Positions 37,012-48,500 of a stretch of 64,000 bases of DNA are shown one piece after another (within the stretch, counting starts at the first letter, position 1; each line of letters begins with the position of its first letter). Below the pieces are notes generated by a model. That model was not told the origin of the DNA and searched no databases. It was given only the letters and a program-made list of their open reading frames with translations. The translations under genes and the position numbers were made by a program. The DNA is taken from NCBI GenBank assembly GCA_973895155.1, contig OZ316893.1, positions 1,736,001 to 1,800,000 of the forward strand, given 5' to 3'. Origin of the DNA: Marsupella aquatica. Lineage: Eukaryota > Marchantiophyta.

Positions 37012-37625
37012 CTCTCTCTCTTTCCACAGTGCTTGCGCGTTTTAGTGCAATATTTCTACTCCTATTGCTATTTTTTCCTCCGAGATGACAGTATCTGCTG
37101 CAGCTGTCGTGACCGAGCCCCTCCCCGCTCCGCCGGCGATACCGCCCGCCACTTCAGAACGTGCGCGGCCGTTCTCCTTCCTTGACTTCAGAGTATGCCT
37201 TCCGCAATTCTCCAGCGTCGCATGGAAGTCTGATACACTCGTGTGTCCCTTTTCTTTCAACCAAACTGGGGAATTACTTTTCAGTCTTTGCTTAAATCCC
37301 GCCTTTTTCTGTTCTTCAAAATTGCCCAGGAATTATTCCTCTTCTCAAAGTTGGTGAAGAAAACCCTTTCCCCCCGGGACTTACATGGACTGCATATGGA
37401 ACGTCGGGCGCCCAGGAATTCTCCCTCCTTGACTTTTATTTAAGTAGCATGGCAATTACTGATGCCTAGAAATCGACGGACCACTTCTTCCCATGTACTT
37501 CACCACCTCGAATCTTCTTAGAGCTCAGGTGCAAAGTGTTCTCCTCTATCTTCCGCCCCGTTGCATCTGTGCCGGAAACGGTCACCCGTACCCTCCCTCC
37601 TAGAAACTCGCCAAAAAATTCTACA
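37012..37625. repeat. Segmental duplication, copy 1 (empty site)
   Basis: Nearly identical to 53100-53168 joined to 53688-54234: 'ctttccacagt', 'caatatttctactcctatt', 'gagatgacagtatctgctgc', 'gaaatcgacggaccacttc' and more, to 'gaaactcgccaaaaaattct'. At the point where copy 2 carries a 502-bp insertion, this copy runs uninterrupted ('cctattgctattttttcctc'). Plus-strand frames differ between the copies because of indels, so that strand is probably untranslated. Confidence 0.93.
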
Positions 37626-37651
37626 GTACTAGACTGCATGGCTGAAAACAA
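37466..37651 (-). CDS. Unrecognised short frame kept in both duplicate copies
   Basis: 61 codons ending in EENTLHLSSKKIRGGEVHGK plus KWSVDF. The paralogous segment has the same C-terminal 50 residues with only two replacements (54079-54282). I do not recognise the family. The DNA of the whole segment is equally conserved, so conservation alone does not prove coding. It may be the last exon of a duplicated gene or a fragment of one. Confidence 0.25.
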   Translation of the reverse strand: MFSAMQSSTVEFFGEFLGGRVRVTVSGTDATGRKIEENTLHLSSKKIRGGEVHGKKWSVDF

Positions 37652-37659
37652 TGTACCTT

Positions 37660-39000
37660 AAACCCCACCAAACTATCATATCATGTTCCGATAATGTCGG
37701 AAATCACGCCCCTTTCTATTCATTCGATTGCCTTACATTTCTGTGAGTTGAGAGCTTCGCCAGTTTACGCAAATCAAAAAGCGCTTGCGTTCTTTTCTCT
37801 TGTTGAATTCTTGCAGAGGTCGACAAACGAGACTTCTAACGCAGAGAGGAAAGCAAATAAGAGCCTCGAATTCAAATACAACTAGTAACATCCCTTGCCT
37901 TCTTTCAAGTTCTATCGCGCATCTACACTTTGGCCCGACAAAGTATATCCTGACAGAACTTTCACTCACAATGGCAAAGAATCACTCTGTAGCTTCCTTT
38001 CGCCTCGTCTGCGGGCATCAGTCGCACTGTGGTTGACTCCCTCGCACTGCGTCCGTCTACATTTCTCCCTCAGCACACCTTCCGCCCGTTCTTCACGAAT
38101 TCACGTAAGTGATACTGCTTCACGCGCAGTCCACGCTTCTTGCAACAGCAGATCCACTCTCGTTAAGCCATCGTAATGATTTTTCTCCCGCACACTCATA
38201 GCCAACCCTTTCGCGTCCGACAACACCCTCCGCTGTTTTCTATTTTCTTGGTCCTCTTCCGCCTCGCCAGCCCTCCCGCCGCCGTGGTCGAAAACGAGGA
38301 ATCTATCCTTCTTCTTTCCCTCCCAGTCTCCCTCTCTCTCTCTCGCTGCTCACAACAACCACGTCACGGACGAAATTGCGCACCCTACCGTCATCTCACC
38401 GTCCTGCTGAAAGCTGATTCAATAGCACGACAACATTAATTATCGCAAATCCCGTCTCGCCACGCTGGCCGCTTCCTCTGAATCCGCCACCCGCCCGTTG
38501 CTCCTGTTCCTGCTGATGATCTGATGATATCATTGACTTTCAAACAAGAACTACTGTTTCCTTCCTCTTCCTCGTCGCCCAATTCCCTGGGGTAGCTGAC
38601 TGGCAGGCCTACCCGCCTCCTGCTGCTCCTCCTGCTGCTCCTCCTGCTGCTCTCTCATCGGCTCATCGCATCGATGATCGATCATCCCCAATTCAAACCA
38701 ATCGAACCATTTATTATTCTGCTGCTTCTCCGTCATCGTGAGCTCTCTCTCCTCGGCCAGAATTCCACGCAATCGTCGCTCCACACTACTACTACTCCTC
38801 CTCCGACGTCATCAGCGCTCCGCTGAAGTGATGAACGGTCCGCTGCTGGATTTTCGAGGAGAGGGAAAACACAATTCCGACGCCGTCTTGAAAAAGCCGA
38901 TCTCGCGCACCGATGTGCGCAATCAATCTCCTCTGCTTCTGTTCCGTTCCATTCCATTCCCGTCCGTTCCGTTGCGTGTAAACTACACTGCGATGCAGCG
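37660..39000. other. Pyrimidine-rich stretch without a supported gene
   Basis: C/T-rich on the plus strand, with CTG/CTC runs at 38610-38660 and 'ccctctctctctctcgctgc' near 38330. All frames are open for tens of codons and none is family-like. Resembles plant leader or promoter DNA. A gene reading to the right could begin here but no exon was identified. Confidence 0.45.
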
Positions 39001-39009
39001 TTGCGAGTA

Positions 39010-39445
39010 CAGCGTTTTTTCTAGTGTCGAAAATTCCCCAAATTACACCTCCCCAAAACTAATGCACGTGTTTTGCCAAAAACTAATGCACCCCCAAAAA
39101 TAATGCAGTGTTGCGACAAGCGTTTTTTTTTCACTAAAATTTGCCAAATTCCACCTCCCCAAAAACAGCTTTCTCTATTGTTGGCGAAAGTATTGTTCTG
39201 GTCTCATTAGCCAATGTTACACTTAATCACAGGTCCCATTAGCCAGAATCTAAGGTCATCCCTACATATAAAGGGATCTGGTCATGAAAATAATTGGATT
39301 AGTAATATTTTGAGCCATCTTCTCCTTCATGCCACAGTGGAGTCTCTCAGGTCCCATTAGCCATAAGATAACGGTCATTCTTCCATCTAGGTGAGATCTG
39401 ACAGTCTGGAAAATAATAGTACTAGGAATATTTTGAGCACACACT
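39010..39445. repeat. Two short tandem duplications
   Basis: A duplication of about 110 bp at 39000-39180 shares 'gttgcga', 'agcgtttttt' and 'ccacctccccaaaa'-like phrases. A second of about 119 bp at 39230-39440 shares 'aggtcccattagcca' and 'aggaatattttgagca'-like phrases. Both pairs are diverged. Confidence 0.7.
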
Positions 39446-39718
39446 CTGGACATTCGCCACTCTGGCGAAAAAGTGAAAACCTTAAAAAACTACACTGGTT
39501 GCGACGTCCCTCCTAATGTTGCATGCAGCATGCGTCCTGTGCATTGACACTGGCTGGCAGGACCACCGTCAGTACTTATACAGGAACGCAGAGCTCGCCT
39601 CCCTATGCCTCCGGCCCCCTCGTCTCGTCCATGTCTATAATGCTGAGATTTATTACATGATTGTATTTTTTGTTCAATTGCATACTTTACAGCTCGTTTT
39701 AGTCTGCTACTTGTTTAG

Positions 39719-39885
39719 GAGAGATATTATTGATGGACCCCCAAAATGAAAGCTTTACTTGATGGACCCGTGAGTGATCCATACCCTTGATAGAACTTAA
39801 ATCAGTGGTCCTAAACTCTCATGGGACCTCATAGGGTCCATTAAGTAACACTTCTCAATTTAGGGGCCCATCTAGTATCTATCTG
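39719..39885. mobile_element. Short terminal-inverted-repeat element, family A
   Basis: Left end 'gagatattattgatggaccc', reversed right end 'agatagatactagatgggcc', with 'tttacttgatggaccc' inverted just inside. Flanked by 'tacttgttt' at 39708 and 'tacttgtta' at 39886, a plausible 8-of-9 target duplication of the length used by Mutator-type transposases. Non-coding. Confidence 0.65.
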
Positions 39886-39969
39886 TACTTGTTAGTGAGG
39901 TTTTAGTGCTTTTTGCCTACCTATACTCTGCCCGCCTGCTCTACTTCTCCACGCTGCCCACCCCTCCTC

Positions 39970-40365
39970 AGATGGACCACCATGTTGGACACAATGGTGG
40001 TCCATGGGAGTTTTGAGCTTATAACTTGATCATTAAGTGTGTTAAAATAAAATTTAGTTTTTCCATTGCAAAGCAACTAGAGAATGAGGAGACATAAAAA
40101 CACACAAGCCCTAATATTTTATAAACTTTACTTCTCTGCATTTCTATGATGAATAACTTGACCAAAAAGACCAAAAGTTCATTGTCACTTTGATGGGAAT
40201 GGGGCTTACCTACTCCATCAAATGTAACTTACCTACCCCTCTAGGAGGTAAGTCTTTGCATTTATGAACATCAAGCTGTTTAAATTCAACTTAATTTTTG
40301 GGAAATGTGGCCCATGGGGGGTTTCATGAGACCAACCTTGTGGTCCAGGGGAGCATCACTTTCAT
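39970..40365. repeat. Dispersed repeat family B, copy 2
   Basis: Partner of 18185-18610. Starts 'accaccatgttggacacaat' and has a 'ggtggtccatggga' arm that forms a short hairpin with the start. Closes with 'cttgtggtccagggg'. Contains 'acacaagccctaatatttta'. Confidence 0.8.
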
Positions 40366-42130
40366 ATTACTAAGATTTATTCTTGTTCAATAATATACAC
40401 TTTACAGCTCTCTTTAGTCTGATATTGTTGGTGGGCTTTGAGTCCTTTGAGCCTACTTCTGCCTCACCCTGCCTGCTCTACCACTCTGCCCACCTCCTCT
40501 CGTCCATCTATATTGCTGAGATTTATCTTCCGCGACTTGTCTCGATTCCTACAATTTAAGTTTTGTTCAATTGTATACTTTCAACTCTTTTTAGTCTTAT
40601 TAGTGGGGATAAAATCCTTTTTAGCTTCCCTATGACTTGTCTACTTCAGTGACCCTCTCATCGACTTGTCTATTTTTATATTGCTGAGATTTATTACATG
40701 GCCATATTTTTTGGTCAACTATACACTTTACAAATCTTTTTAGTCGGCTACTTATTAGTGGGGTTTTAGTGCTTTTGGATATAGTAAAGTTTTGTTAACA
40801 TGGCAATATGGGCTAAAAAGGAGATTCAACTCTAATTTTGAGGGGCTCCTAATTTCTCATAATGCTTTGGTAACAGGACCTTAATCTACTTAAAGACCTC
40901 AGAGATTATACTTCTTACTAATTTTAGTAGGAGTACTTTCATCATGAGATAAGAGAAATCTTGAATGTGCATTCTTTCTAAAATTGTGGCATGAAGTTTG
41001 CAAAGAGAAAAATCACAATGGGCATAATGCACCAGAAAAGGAGAGCTTCAATTCAAGTTTTGAGCAGCCATTATGTCCATTATGCTCTGGTAGTAGGACC
41101 TTGATACACTTACATGCTTTCAAGATTTTTTATTTTCACTGATTTTGGTAGAAGTAGAGTAGAAATTCATTATGTTCCTCCCCTTTATTAGGTTGCCTTT
41201 GGGTTCCTGTTTTCCAGGTTAGCACTTTTGTTGTTTGGCGATGTGAAATATATATACTGCCATTGTTTTCTATCACTAGTTAAGTAAATTAGCTCTGGTT
41301 AGTTTGGATCAATCCAATGGTCAACATCTCATCTTGTCTAGTCTTGTCCACTACTCTTTCACCATGACTCTGGCCTCCCTTCTGGTCCTACTATTCCAAA
41401 GTTCCCTTTTATGATGATCATAGTCTTTTCTGGGACTTGGACTATGGTTATTTCTCTCTAAGTAAATAGGTTGTTGACCCCTAAGACTGTGGAAATGATT
41501 ATGTTCCTCTTAACCCCATTAGTTACCAATTATTTATTGCAATGAAGACCAGCAGCCTCGCCAAACTCCAAAGTCTCTCCATAGTTGGATTTCTTTCTCT
41601 TGGCAGCCTTGCTGAGTATTTTGTCAATCAGGGAATTGCCAAGTTGGAGAATTTATGCTTGGCTGATCCCATTGAGTCACTTTCTCTTTCAGCAATCCTC
41701 ATCCAGTGAAAATTATACAGAAAGATGGCACTCCACTAGCCTTGCTCAGTCACTATTTCAACTTAGCGGCCTCACTGAGTAGGAAGGCCACATTAGTCCT
41801 AAGCATTATAACCTTCCTCAAGACTCACAATGAGGGTTTACACTTGGCAACTCACGAGCTGCTTGGGGGGTTACACGGCTCACTGCCCTCAGACACCCTA
41901 TAACCCCCTCCTGCCCATAGGTTACCTTACCATTTCTGATCCTGCTACACAGACGATGTTACCACATGTCCAAGGGAGGTACAGCAGGAGCACCGTAAAC
42001 CCCTGGCTCCACTCTTTTTGTATTTCTATGGATGATTATGAGCCATACCCACTAACTTACCAACCTGGCCTTGGGTTATGAGATTTCAGCCCCCAGCCCC
42101 CCCCAGCTAGCCTGCCTGGAGGGCTATCCA
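40366..42130. other. Intergenic DNA without a recognised gene
   Basis: Recurrent 'gctgagatttatt' and 'actttacagctc(g/t)tttta' phrases near 39650, 40370, 40520 and 40690 suggest an old degenerate repeat of about 150-170 bp. Plus frames at 41585-42081 are overlapping and not recognised. Confidence 0.4.
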
Positions 42131-42290
42131 GTTTTGGGTACAACTTTCAGATCACTCCCATGGCTGTAATTCCCTTGCGGATTGCATTAATTATCCCCTT
42201 GAGGACTCCAATTTCAGGTACAATTTTCAGATCACTTCCATGGCTGTAACCCCTCCGGAATTGCATTTCATAACCCCCTTGTTGACATGG
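42130..42290. repeat. Direct repeat of about 80 bp
   Basis: 'ggtacaactttcagatcact' followed by 'cccatggctgtaa' and a 'ggattgcatt' phrase recurs at about 42218 as 'ggtacaattttcagatcact' with the same followers. Probable local duplication. Confidence 0.75.
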
Positions 42291-43619
42291 GTTAACTTGA
42301 TGAGAGTCAGAGTTGGCTGAAATCCTTAGATAATCTTGGACAACAGCACGACGGCTAAAGTAAGAGGTTTCACAGAATTATAATTTGTAGACATCATGGA
42401 CAGCATTGGGATCGGAAGGGCTCCATGATGCAATGGCTATTTAGAAAGGCATGGCCTGATTAATTGTGTTTGTTGGGTTTTGGCGAGTTGCTCCCGTGGT
42501 GTTGGGCGCCGTTGTTTCCTTTGCTGGGGTGGCTTTTGTCCCTCCGTGTGGTATTTGATGGGGCCCTGCGCCTTCTTTTTCCAAAATAAAAATAAAAATG
42601 GGTTAACTTATACTTCCCTTTTGCTCAATGTCCTGGACCAGTACACTCCAGCAGCTAAGTGCAGGTTCCAGCGTGTATTTACCTCTGTTACTTACTCATG
42701 AAAAGGATCGTTCTCAGATTGTCTTAGCTTGGCCGTTGATTCCCTGGATCGGCGGTCGAGATCAGATGTCTGGGGGTAAGTGCCTCCTTTGGTGGAAAAT
42801 GCATTACGCTCTTCGCCACTTCGTCTCGTTCCGCTCATGAAGAGCTCTCCCGACGATCGGTGCGCAGATTTCCGGTAAAATATATATTTTAAGGACCTTA
42901 CGACCATGGCCGTTCGTTATAAGGATGGGTGGTCCAGATTCGATGTTGGCAAGAAAGTAACTACAGCACGTTCGTCGTTAAAAAAGCGTCGGTTACTGAT
43001 ACTGCAACGCTGTAACTACTTCTATTCACGATGGCGCGCTCTTCATATTCAAAACTTGACTGACAGCTGGCACCGAGGCCAAAATGAACCGGACCTAGAC
43101 TACAGTAACTAGCGGCGACGGCGCTTCCTCAGTCCACAGTCGACAGGTTGCACCGTCAATGTGGTTGGTGAGGTTCGAAGACCGTGGTACGGTCAGCGTA
43201 ATTGTGAGCGCTTTTCACTTTTGGCAAGTGTGCTTAATGTCACCTTGTGTGAAAGACAAGATGCTGGAATATTAATTATCTAATTTTCTGAGATCTCCTT
43301 TTTCGTATTACCTTTAAACCACACTTGCCATTATTGTCACTATAAAACTCTCATTCCATGTCTCATTACTCACTATAAAAAGTGGAATACTAGCAAGTTT
43401 TGTGAAATAATTGTCAAAAAAAAATTTTGCAATCAACACTTTTTGTGGAGTTCAAAACCCATTTCTTAACTTCTACTCCTTAGAATGAAAGCTACGGGCC
43501 CTACGGGTGAGGCCCTATAAAGGGCTACACCGTCAATGTGTGGTTTAAACACTGGCAAGTGGAGTCTGTTGCTAGGTGTGAAGCTAATGGAAGACATTAA
43601 ACCTAATAGTCTGGTCTGG

Positions 43620-44060
43620 TTGGATGAAGGTTGGATGGATGGGAAACATAAATTGTTTTAGGGCTTACCTTCTTCATTTTTTAAAACATAGCGTAACACA
43701 GGTTTTTTTTCCATGGTATGATTGAATGGATGAGAACATTCATTATTTTGGGCTTACTTTCTTCTATTTTTGAAATCAAAACCTGGCTGGACTTCCGTTT
43801 GCCCCAAAATCCTCATATACTGACTTGTGCAACCAGGATGACCTGCAATGAAAAATCACTATGTTTGCTCATGCATCACATAGTACACAGGCACGTGGAG
43901 TGTGACTCAACTCTTAATAAAAATGGACAAAATTAGGCTTTTTCTTTAATAAACACAGACGGAATCCCAAGACTTTTTTTACAGGTAAGGTTGGATGGTG
44001 GGAAACATTCATTGTTTTTGGGCTTACCTTCTTGTTTTAAACACAGAGGGAACCCCAGGG
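43620..44060. repeat. Three degenerate direct repeats
   Basis: 'ggatgg(at)gggaaacat', 'attcattgttttgggctta' and 'ccttctt..tttaaa.acacag' phrases recur near 43630, 43725 and 43990. No reading frame is conserved. Confidence 0.65.
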
Positions 44061-44434
44061 CCTTTTTTCTTTGTCCTTTTCCTGTTGGAACGAGAGGAAG
44101 ACCCTCGTGGATTTATTCCATACAACGAGATACAGAAATCATCCTTCCAAAAAAGGAAAACAAACACCAATTAAATGGTGGAAAGAGTTTGAAAACCAAA
44201 TCACCCAGATAGTTCTTGTTCTCGTGCTCAACAGTTGACTGTTGTAGCCAAATTGTGATTTAGGTTTGGACCTGGATCCATATTTTTCACAATTGCAATG
44301 GGGCAATTATTGAAGTATTTGAAACATCTCCCTTCATGTGATGTAGATACAACCCTCGTCTCTGTGTCCCAGTTTAACCTGACGGGCAAGTTTATGGCTT
44401 GCCGGGCACGTAAAATTGTCAAATGACGGTCCCA

Positions 44435-44870
44435 AAACAGTCAGTTGATGTATATTCCTCGATATTCCTCCAAACTCCCCCGGTCCCCGAACTCCCGACC
44501 CGACCCGACCCGACCCGGCTCCCGACCCGCCCGGACCCGGCCTCCCGAACCCCTCCCCGGCCTCCCGAACCCCTCCCCGGCCTCCCAAACCCACCTGAAA
44601 CTGGCCTCCCGAACCGCTCCCGGCCTCCCGAACCCTTCCCGGACCCCTCCAAAACCTCCCGAACCCCTTTCAAACCCCTACCAAAATGCCTCCCTCGCCA
44701 CCCGAACCCGGCCTCCCGAACCCTTCTCAAATCCCTCCCCAACCTCCTGAACCCCTCCCGAACCCCTACCGAAATGCCTCCCCGGCCTCCCAAGCCCGGC
44801 CTCCCGAACCACTCCCCGGCCTCCCAAACTCATCCCGAACCCCCTAAACACCAGGCCCAGGCCAGCCTGG
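44435..44870. repeat. GC-rich minisatellite, about 20-bp unit
   Basis: Built on 'cggcctcccgaacccctccc' with a (cccga)n start at 44492-44530. Both strands are open (plus 44423-45019, minus 44793-44419) because the repeat lacks stops. The plus frame gives a Pro/Arg-rich collagen-like product and the minus a Gly/Arg/Val-rich one. The abrupt GC rise against AT-rich flanks suggests an expanded or imported repeat. I do not call a protein. Confidence 0.88.
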
Positions 44871-45242
44871 GTCCACCCTCACACCCGGACCGACCCCGAG
44901 TCCGGGAGACCGGGCGACCGGGTTTACGGATTTACGATTTGACGGGGAAAATCCCCCAGTTTGATGGGCAAGGTCAAACCGGGCTCTGTGTAGTCAAACT
45001 TCGTATTCAAGGAAATTAACTCTAGTTACCTGAAAGAACTGCAGGAGGTACTTAAATGCTGGTTGGTGAGCATCATTACCCAATAATGCATTAGGAGGTC
45101 ATAAATTACACGACACCTTTTCTTTGGAACGTAGGCTAGTCCCAAAGTAACTGGTCATGAATCATTTAGAAGATATCCAATCATAGAAGATCCTTGAGTG
45201 GATTTTTAAAACTTTATCCAAAACTCGCCGTGTAGAGTTTGG

Positions 45243-46240
45243 GAGATATATGCTTGATGGGCCCCCTGGTGAACCTTTCTTACCTGATGGGCCCCTAGGG
45301 AACTTTTTTTACCAAGTAGGACCCCTCTTAATGACGAGTACACATGTTCTTGTGTGGTGCCTACACCTGTCCTTGTGTGGTGCCTACTATGTATGGTGAC
45401 TCCAAGCAAACTGCACAGTTGAACCGTGCGGTCAACCTTGCATGGTCGACCGAGAAACCACAGAGATGATTTCGGAGAAACCGTGAAAAGCGACTGCCGC
45501 TGCCGAATCTGCGATTTGAAGACAATATGCATTATGTCTTCGGATTCACTGGGTTAATGCCTGAAGACACAATAGATTATGTCTTCGGGTTCAAATTTTT
45601 ACCGTATCGTGGGGTAGTTATTAGGTATGTTTTTCACGTTGCGCACATGGGTTTTTCACGATGTTTTCATGCACGACTGTCAGCGTCAGTGTGGGGTACC
45701 TCCAAATGTCCACAAAGAATATTCAAGTTCAATGTTCGGAATTTGCCTACTGCCGCCACAACAAAAATTGGCAAATGATTGACAAATGCGTTCAAAAAAT
45801 GGTAATACTCCCCTATGTAATGCATACAAACAATTTCCAAAGAAGACAGACCCAAAGGTGTCGGGTACACCCTAAACCCTAAACCTTGAAACACGGGAAG
45901 ACATAATCCATTGAGTCTTCAGGCATTAACCCATTGAATCCGAAGACATAATGCATATTGTTTTCAAATCATAGTTTCGACAGCGGCAGTCGCTTTTCGC
46001 GGTTTCTCCCGAATCATCTCCGTGGTTTCTCGGTCGACCATGCAAGGTTGACTGCACGGTTCAACTGTGCAGTTTGCTTGGAGTCACCATACATAGTAGG
46101 CACCACACAAGGACAGGTGTAGGCACCACACAAGAACAGGTGTACTGGTCATTAAGAGGGGTCCTACTTGGTAAAAAAAGTTCCCTAGGGGCTCATCAGG
46201 TAAGAAAGGTTCACTAGGGGGCCCATCAAGCATATATCTC
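45243..46240. mobile_element. Foldback element with 350-bp arms and 9-bp target duplication (Mutator-like)
   Basis: Left arm 45243-45592 and right arm 45889-46240 are reverse complements with over 90 percent identity by eye. Both ends read 'gagatatatgcttgatgggc'. The element is flanked by perfect 'agagtttgg' at 45234-45242 and 46241-46249. A 9-bp duplication plus long terminal inverted repeats is typical of Mutator-like transposons (family knowledge). The 296-bp core has no transposase and no family-like frame; it includes two telomere-like 'ccctaaa' units near 45873. This is therefore a non-autonomous element that could fold into a long hairpin if transcribed. Confidence 0.9.
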
Positions 46241-46250
46241 AGAGTTTGGG

Positions 46251-46949
46251 GGTCAGAGTAGCTTGTTTTCTTTTCCCGTTAGTAACGTCAGTTGTGATAT
46301 ATGAAGACTTTGTAGACTAAGGGTGGCTTTAAAACAAGTGGGGGGCAATAGTCTGAGATTAAATTGGTTTGTGTTATGATCCAGTAGAAATGGTTGCAGT
46401 TGGTTTTCCAAGAACTGGAGGGTTATTCAAGTATGGTGTCTACCAGTCCTACATATCAAAGTGGTGCGTTGATGCAGAGTGCTTAATTTTAAACCACTAG
46501 AGGTGGCCCAAACATCTACAAACCTCAGCTACTTCATGCAAGTGACTTGCATTTGTTTAATGTCAAAACATTTATGGTCTGTAGTCTATTTTTATTAGGA
46601 CAACAAGTGGCACCCCAGTTTGTTTTGGTGAAAAAAAGTCACAAGTGCACCCAAAAGGTCATGTGAAGTGACAAAGATAGAAATTGAGAGGTCACTTGTG
46701 TTGTCCATTTAGACTCTCTTGGGACCAGAAAAGGTGGTCACGTAATGCAGTTAATACTGTACTAACAAAATGAGGAGAGACCAAGAGGTCCTTTTAAAAT
46801 ACCACCTTAACTTTGACCAAAACTGCACTATCCACATAAGCATTTTAAGGGATCCACTCTGGTCCATGTAGGACTGAGACATTTCTTGTGCAACTGACCT
46901 CCCAATTTCACGTAAAGTCTCAAAAGCAAAATCATGGAAGTGACTAGAC
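46251..46949. other. Intergenic DNA without a recognised gene
   Basis: No gene, RNA or clear repeat seen between the foldback element and the array at 46.95 kb. Confidence 0.4.
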
Positions 46950-47410
46950 AATTCTTGTTCTCTGGTTCTTGCAAAGGCACCCAAAGTGTGTGGACATGAC
47001 CTAAGGGTGTACTTTACAAGAACCAGAGGACAAAATTGGACAGGTCTGTCCGTCCCTACATGTGTGATTTGACGGACTGACTGGTCAATTTTTGTCTCTG
47101 GTTCTTGTAAAGCCGTTCTGAGTGTGTGGGCATCACTACGTGAGGGTGTAATTTGATGGATTGACCTGCCAAATTTTGTCCTTTGGTTCTTGTAAAGCCC
47201 CCCTAAGTGTGTGGGCATGACTGCATGAGGATTTACTTTGAGGCACTGGCCGGTCTCGTTTGTCCTCTAGTTGTTGTAAAGCCCCCCTAAGTGTGCTATT
47301 TTTGTCCCCTTTTTCTTTTAAAGCCCTCACAATTGTGCTATTTTTGTCCCCTTTTCTTGTAAAGCCCCTCAAGTGTGTGGGACTGCATGAGGGTGTACTG
47401 TAATGCATGG
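46950..47410. repeat. Tandem array, about 100-bp unit
   Basis: About five units of 'ggttcttgtaaagcccccct', 'aagtgtgtgggcatgactgc' and 'atgagggtgtactttga'. The right part is compressed to about 60 bp per unit. The minus frames through it (46751-47417) repeat the same peptide because of the array. Confidence 0.82.
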
Positions 47411-48310
47411 ACTTCATGAGTGTAATTGACGGCCATTTCTGAGCATCGTATTGTTTTGGAGCTTTTACCGAACACTTTCCAAAACGCTTCTCATGTCAAG
47501 AGGCGAGAAAACCATTCCTCCGAATCAGCAAATTGACAATCATATGAAACAGCGAAACGGCGAAGCTTTCGGCGAGGACCCCACCCGCAAAGCCGCAAAC
47601 TTGGTGAGGAAGAAGAATGTGATGATTATTCTCCTGATTGGCCGAATCGGTAAAACTTGCCTGGTGAAAACTCGTTTTGAATCGCATTTCAATCCACGAA
47701 GCTCGCGACTGGGAGCTGACGACTAGTTTATTAATGGGAAGGGGAAGGACCATCGACTGCAAATCAGCAAAGTGAGGTGGCCTGGTTTGAGTCTCATGTA
47801 AATTGGTGAGGCCCTCGGCTGGGGGCCCACGAGAAAACAGCTCTCCCAGTGGGCTGAATGGACGGACGCTAACTGCGAGCTACTGTACCTCATTATGGAT
47901 TACACAAGTTTTTTTTTGAGGCCTTCGAAAACTTCCGCGCCTTCCAACTCATCATCAGTTATGCATGTTGAGCTGAACTCAGAGCATTGTTAACAACGAG
48001 TTTGAGTCCCTGTGGAAAAAATCCCACATTCCACTTACCATGGAATCCACATAAAGGTGTCAAGCTGAACTCGGATCATTGTAAACACGATTTTGAGTAT
48101 CCGTGGTTTTCACGGTTCTCCATGCAAAGTTTTGCACCTGAAAAGCTTATAACCCCAAAAGTTGCTGTTAGTAATATAGGATTCACCCACAAACGATATT
48201 ACAGTCTACTAATAAATTGCTTGGAAAAGCCATATAGGGTTGGAGCGAGATGGGTCTCATGTATAAACCAAAAAGCTTCGTGATTTTCTCATGAACCCCA
48301 CTTCCCAACT
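47411..48310. other. Intergenic DNA with a small duplication
   Basis: A 91-codon plus frame at 47451-47726 is not recognised. 'gagctgaactc(a/g)ga(g/t)catt' recurs near 47970 and 48065. Nothing else is supported. Confidence 0.4.
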
Positions 48311-48314
48311 CTTC

Positions 48315-48500
48315 CAAAACCTGCGCTAACATTGTCTAATTATTGCTCACCTGCTGAACATTCAAGCCTGGGCTAACATTTTCTAATGGCTCACCTGCTT
48401 AACAGTCATCCAAGCCTGGGTTAACAGTCTCTAATAGCTCACATGCTGAACATTCGACCAAGCCTGCGCCAACGTTCTCTAATTGGCCACCAGATGAACA
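48315..48500. repeat. Tandem repeat, about 55-58 bp unit, four copies
   Basis: Units contain 'aagcctgggctaacattttc', 'taatggctcacctgc' and 'tgaacattc'. Copies start near 48315, 48365, 48412 and 48462. Confidence 0.8.

Noticed and set aside
44423-45019. 198-codon Pro-rich frame and its Gly-rich opposite
   Set aside because: Both are products of a stop-free minisatellite with no conserved domain.
45865-45890. Interstitial telomere repeat
   Set aside because: Only two 'ccctaaa' units, inside the core of the foldback element; too short to mean anything.
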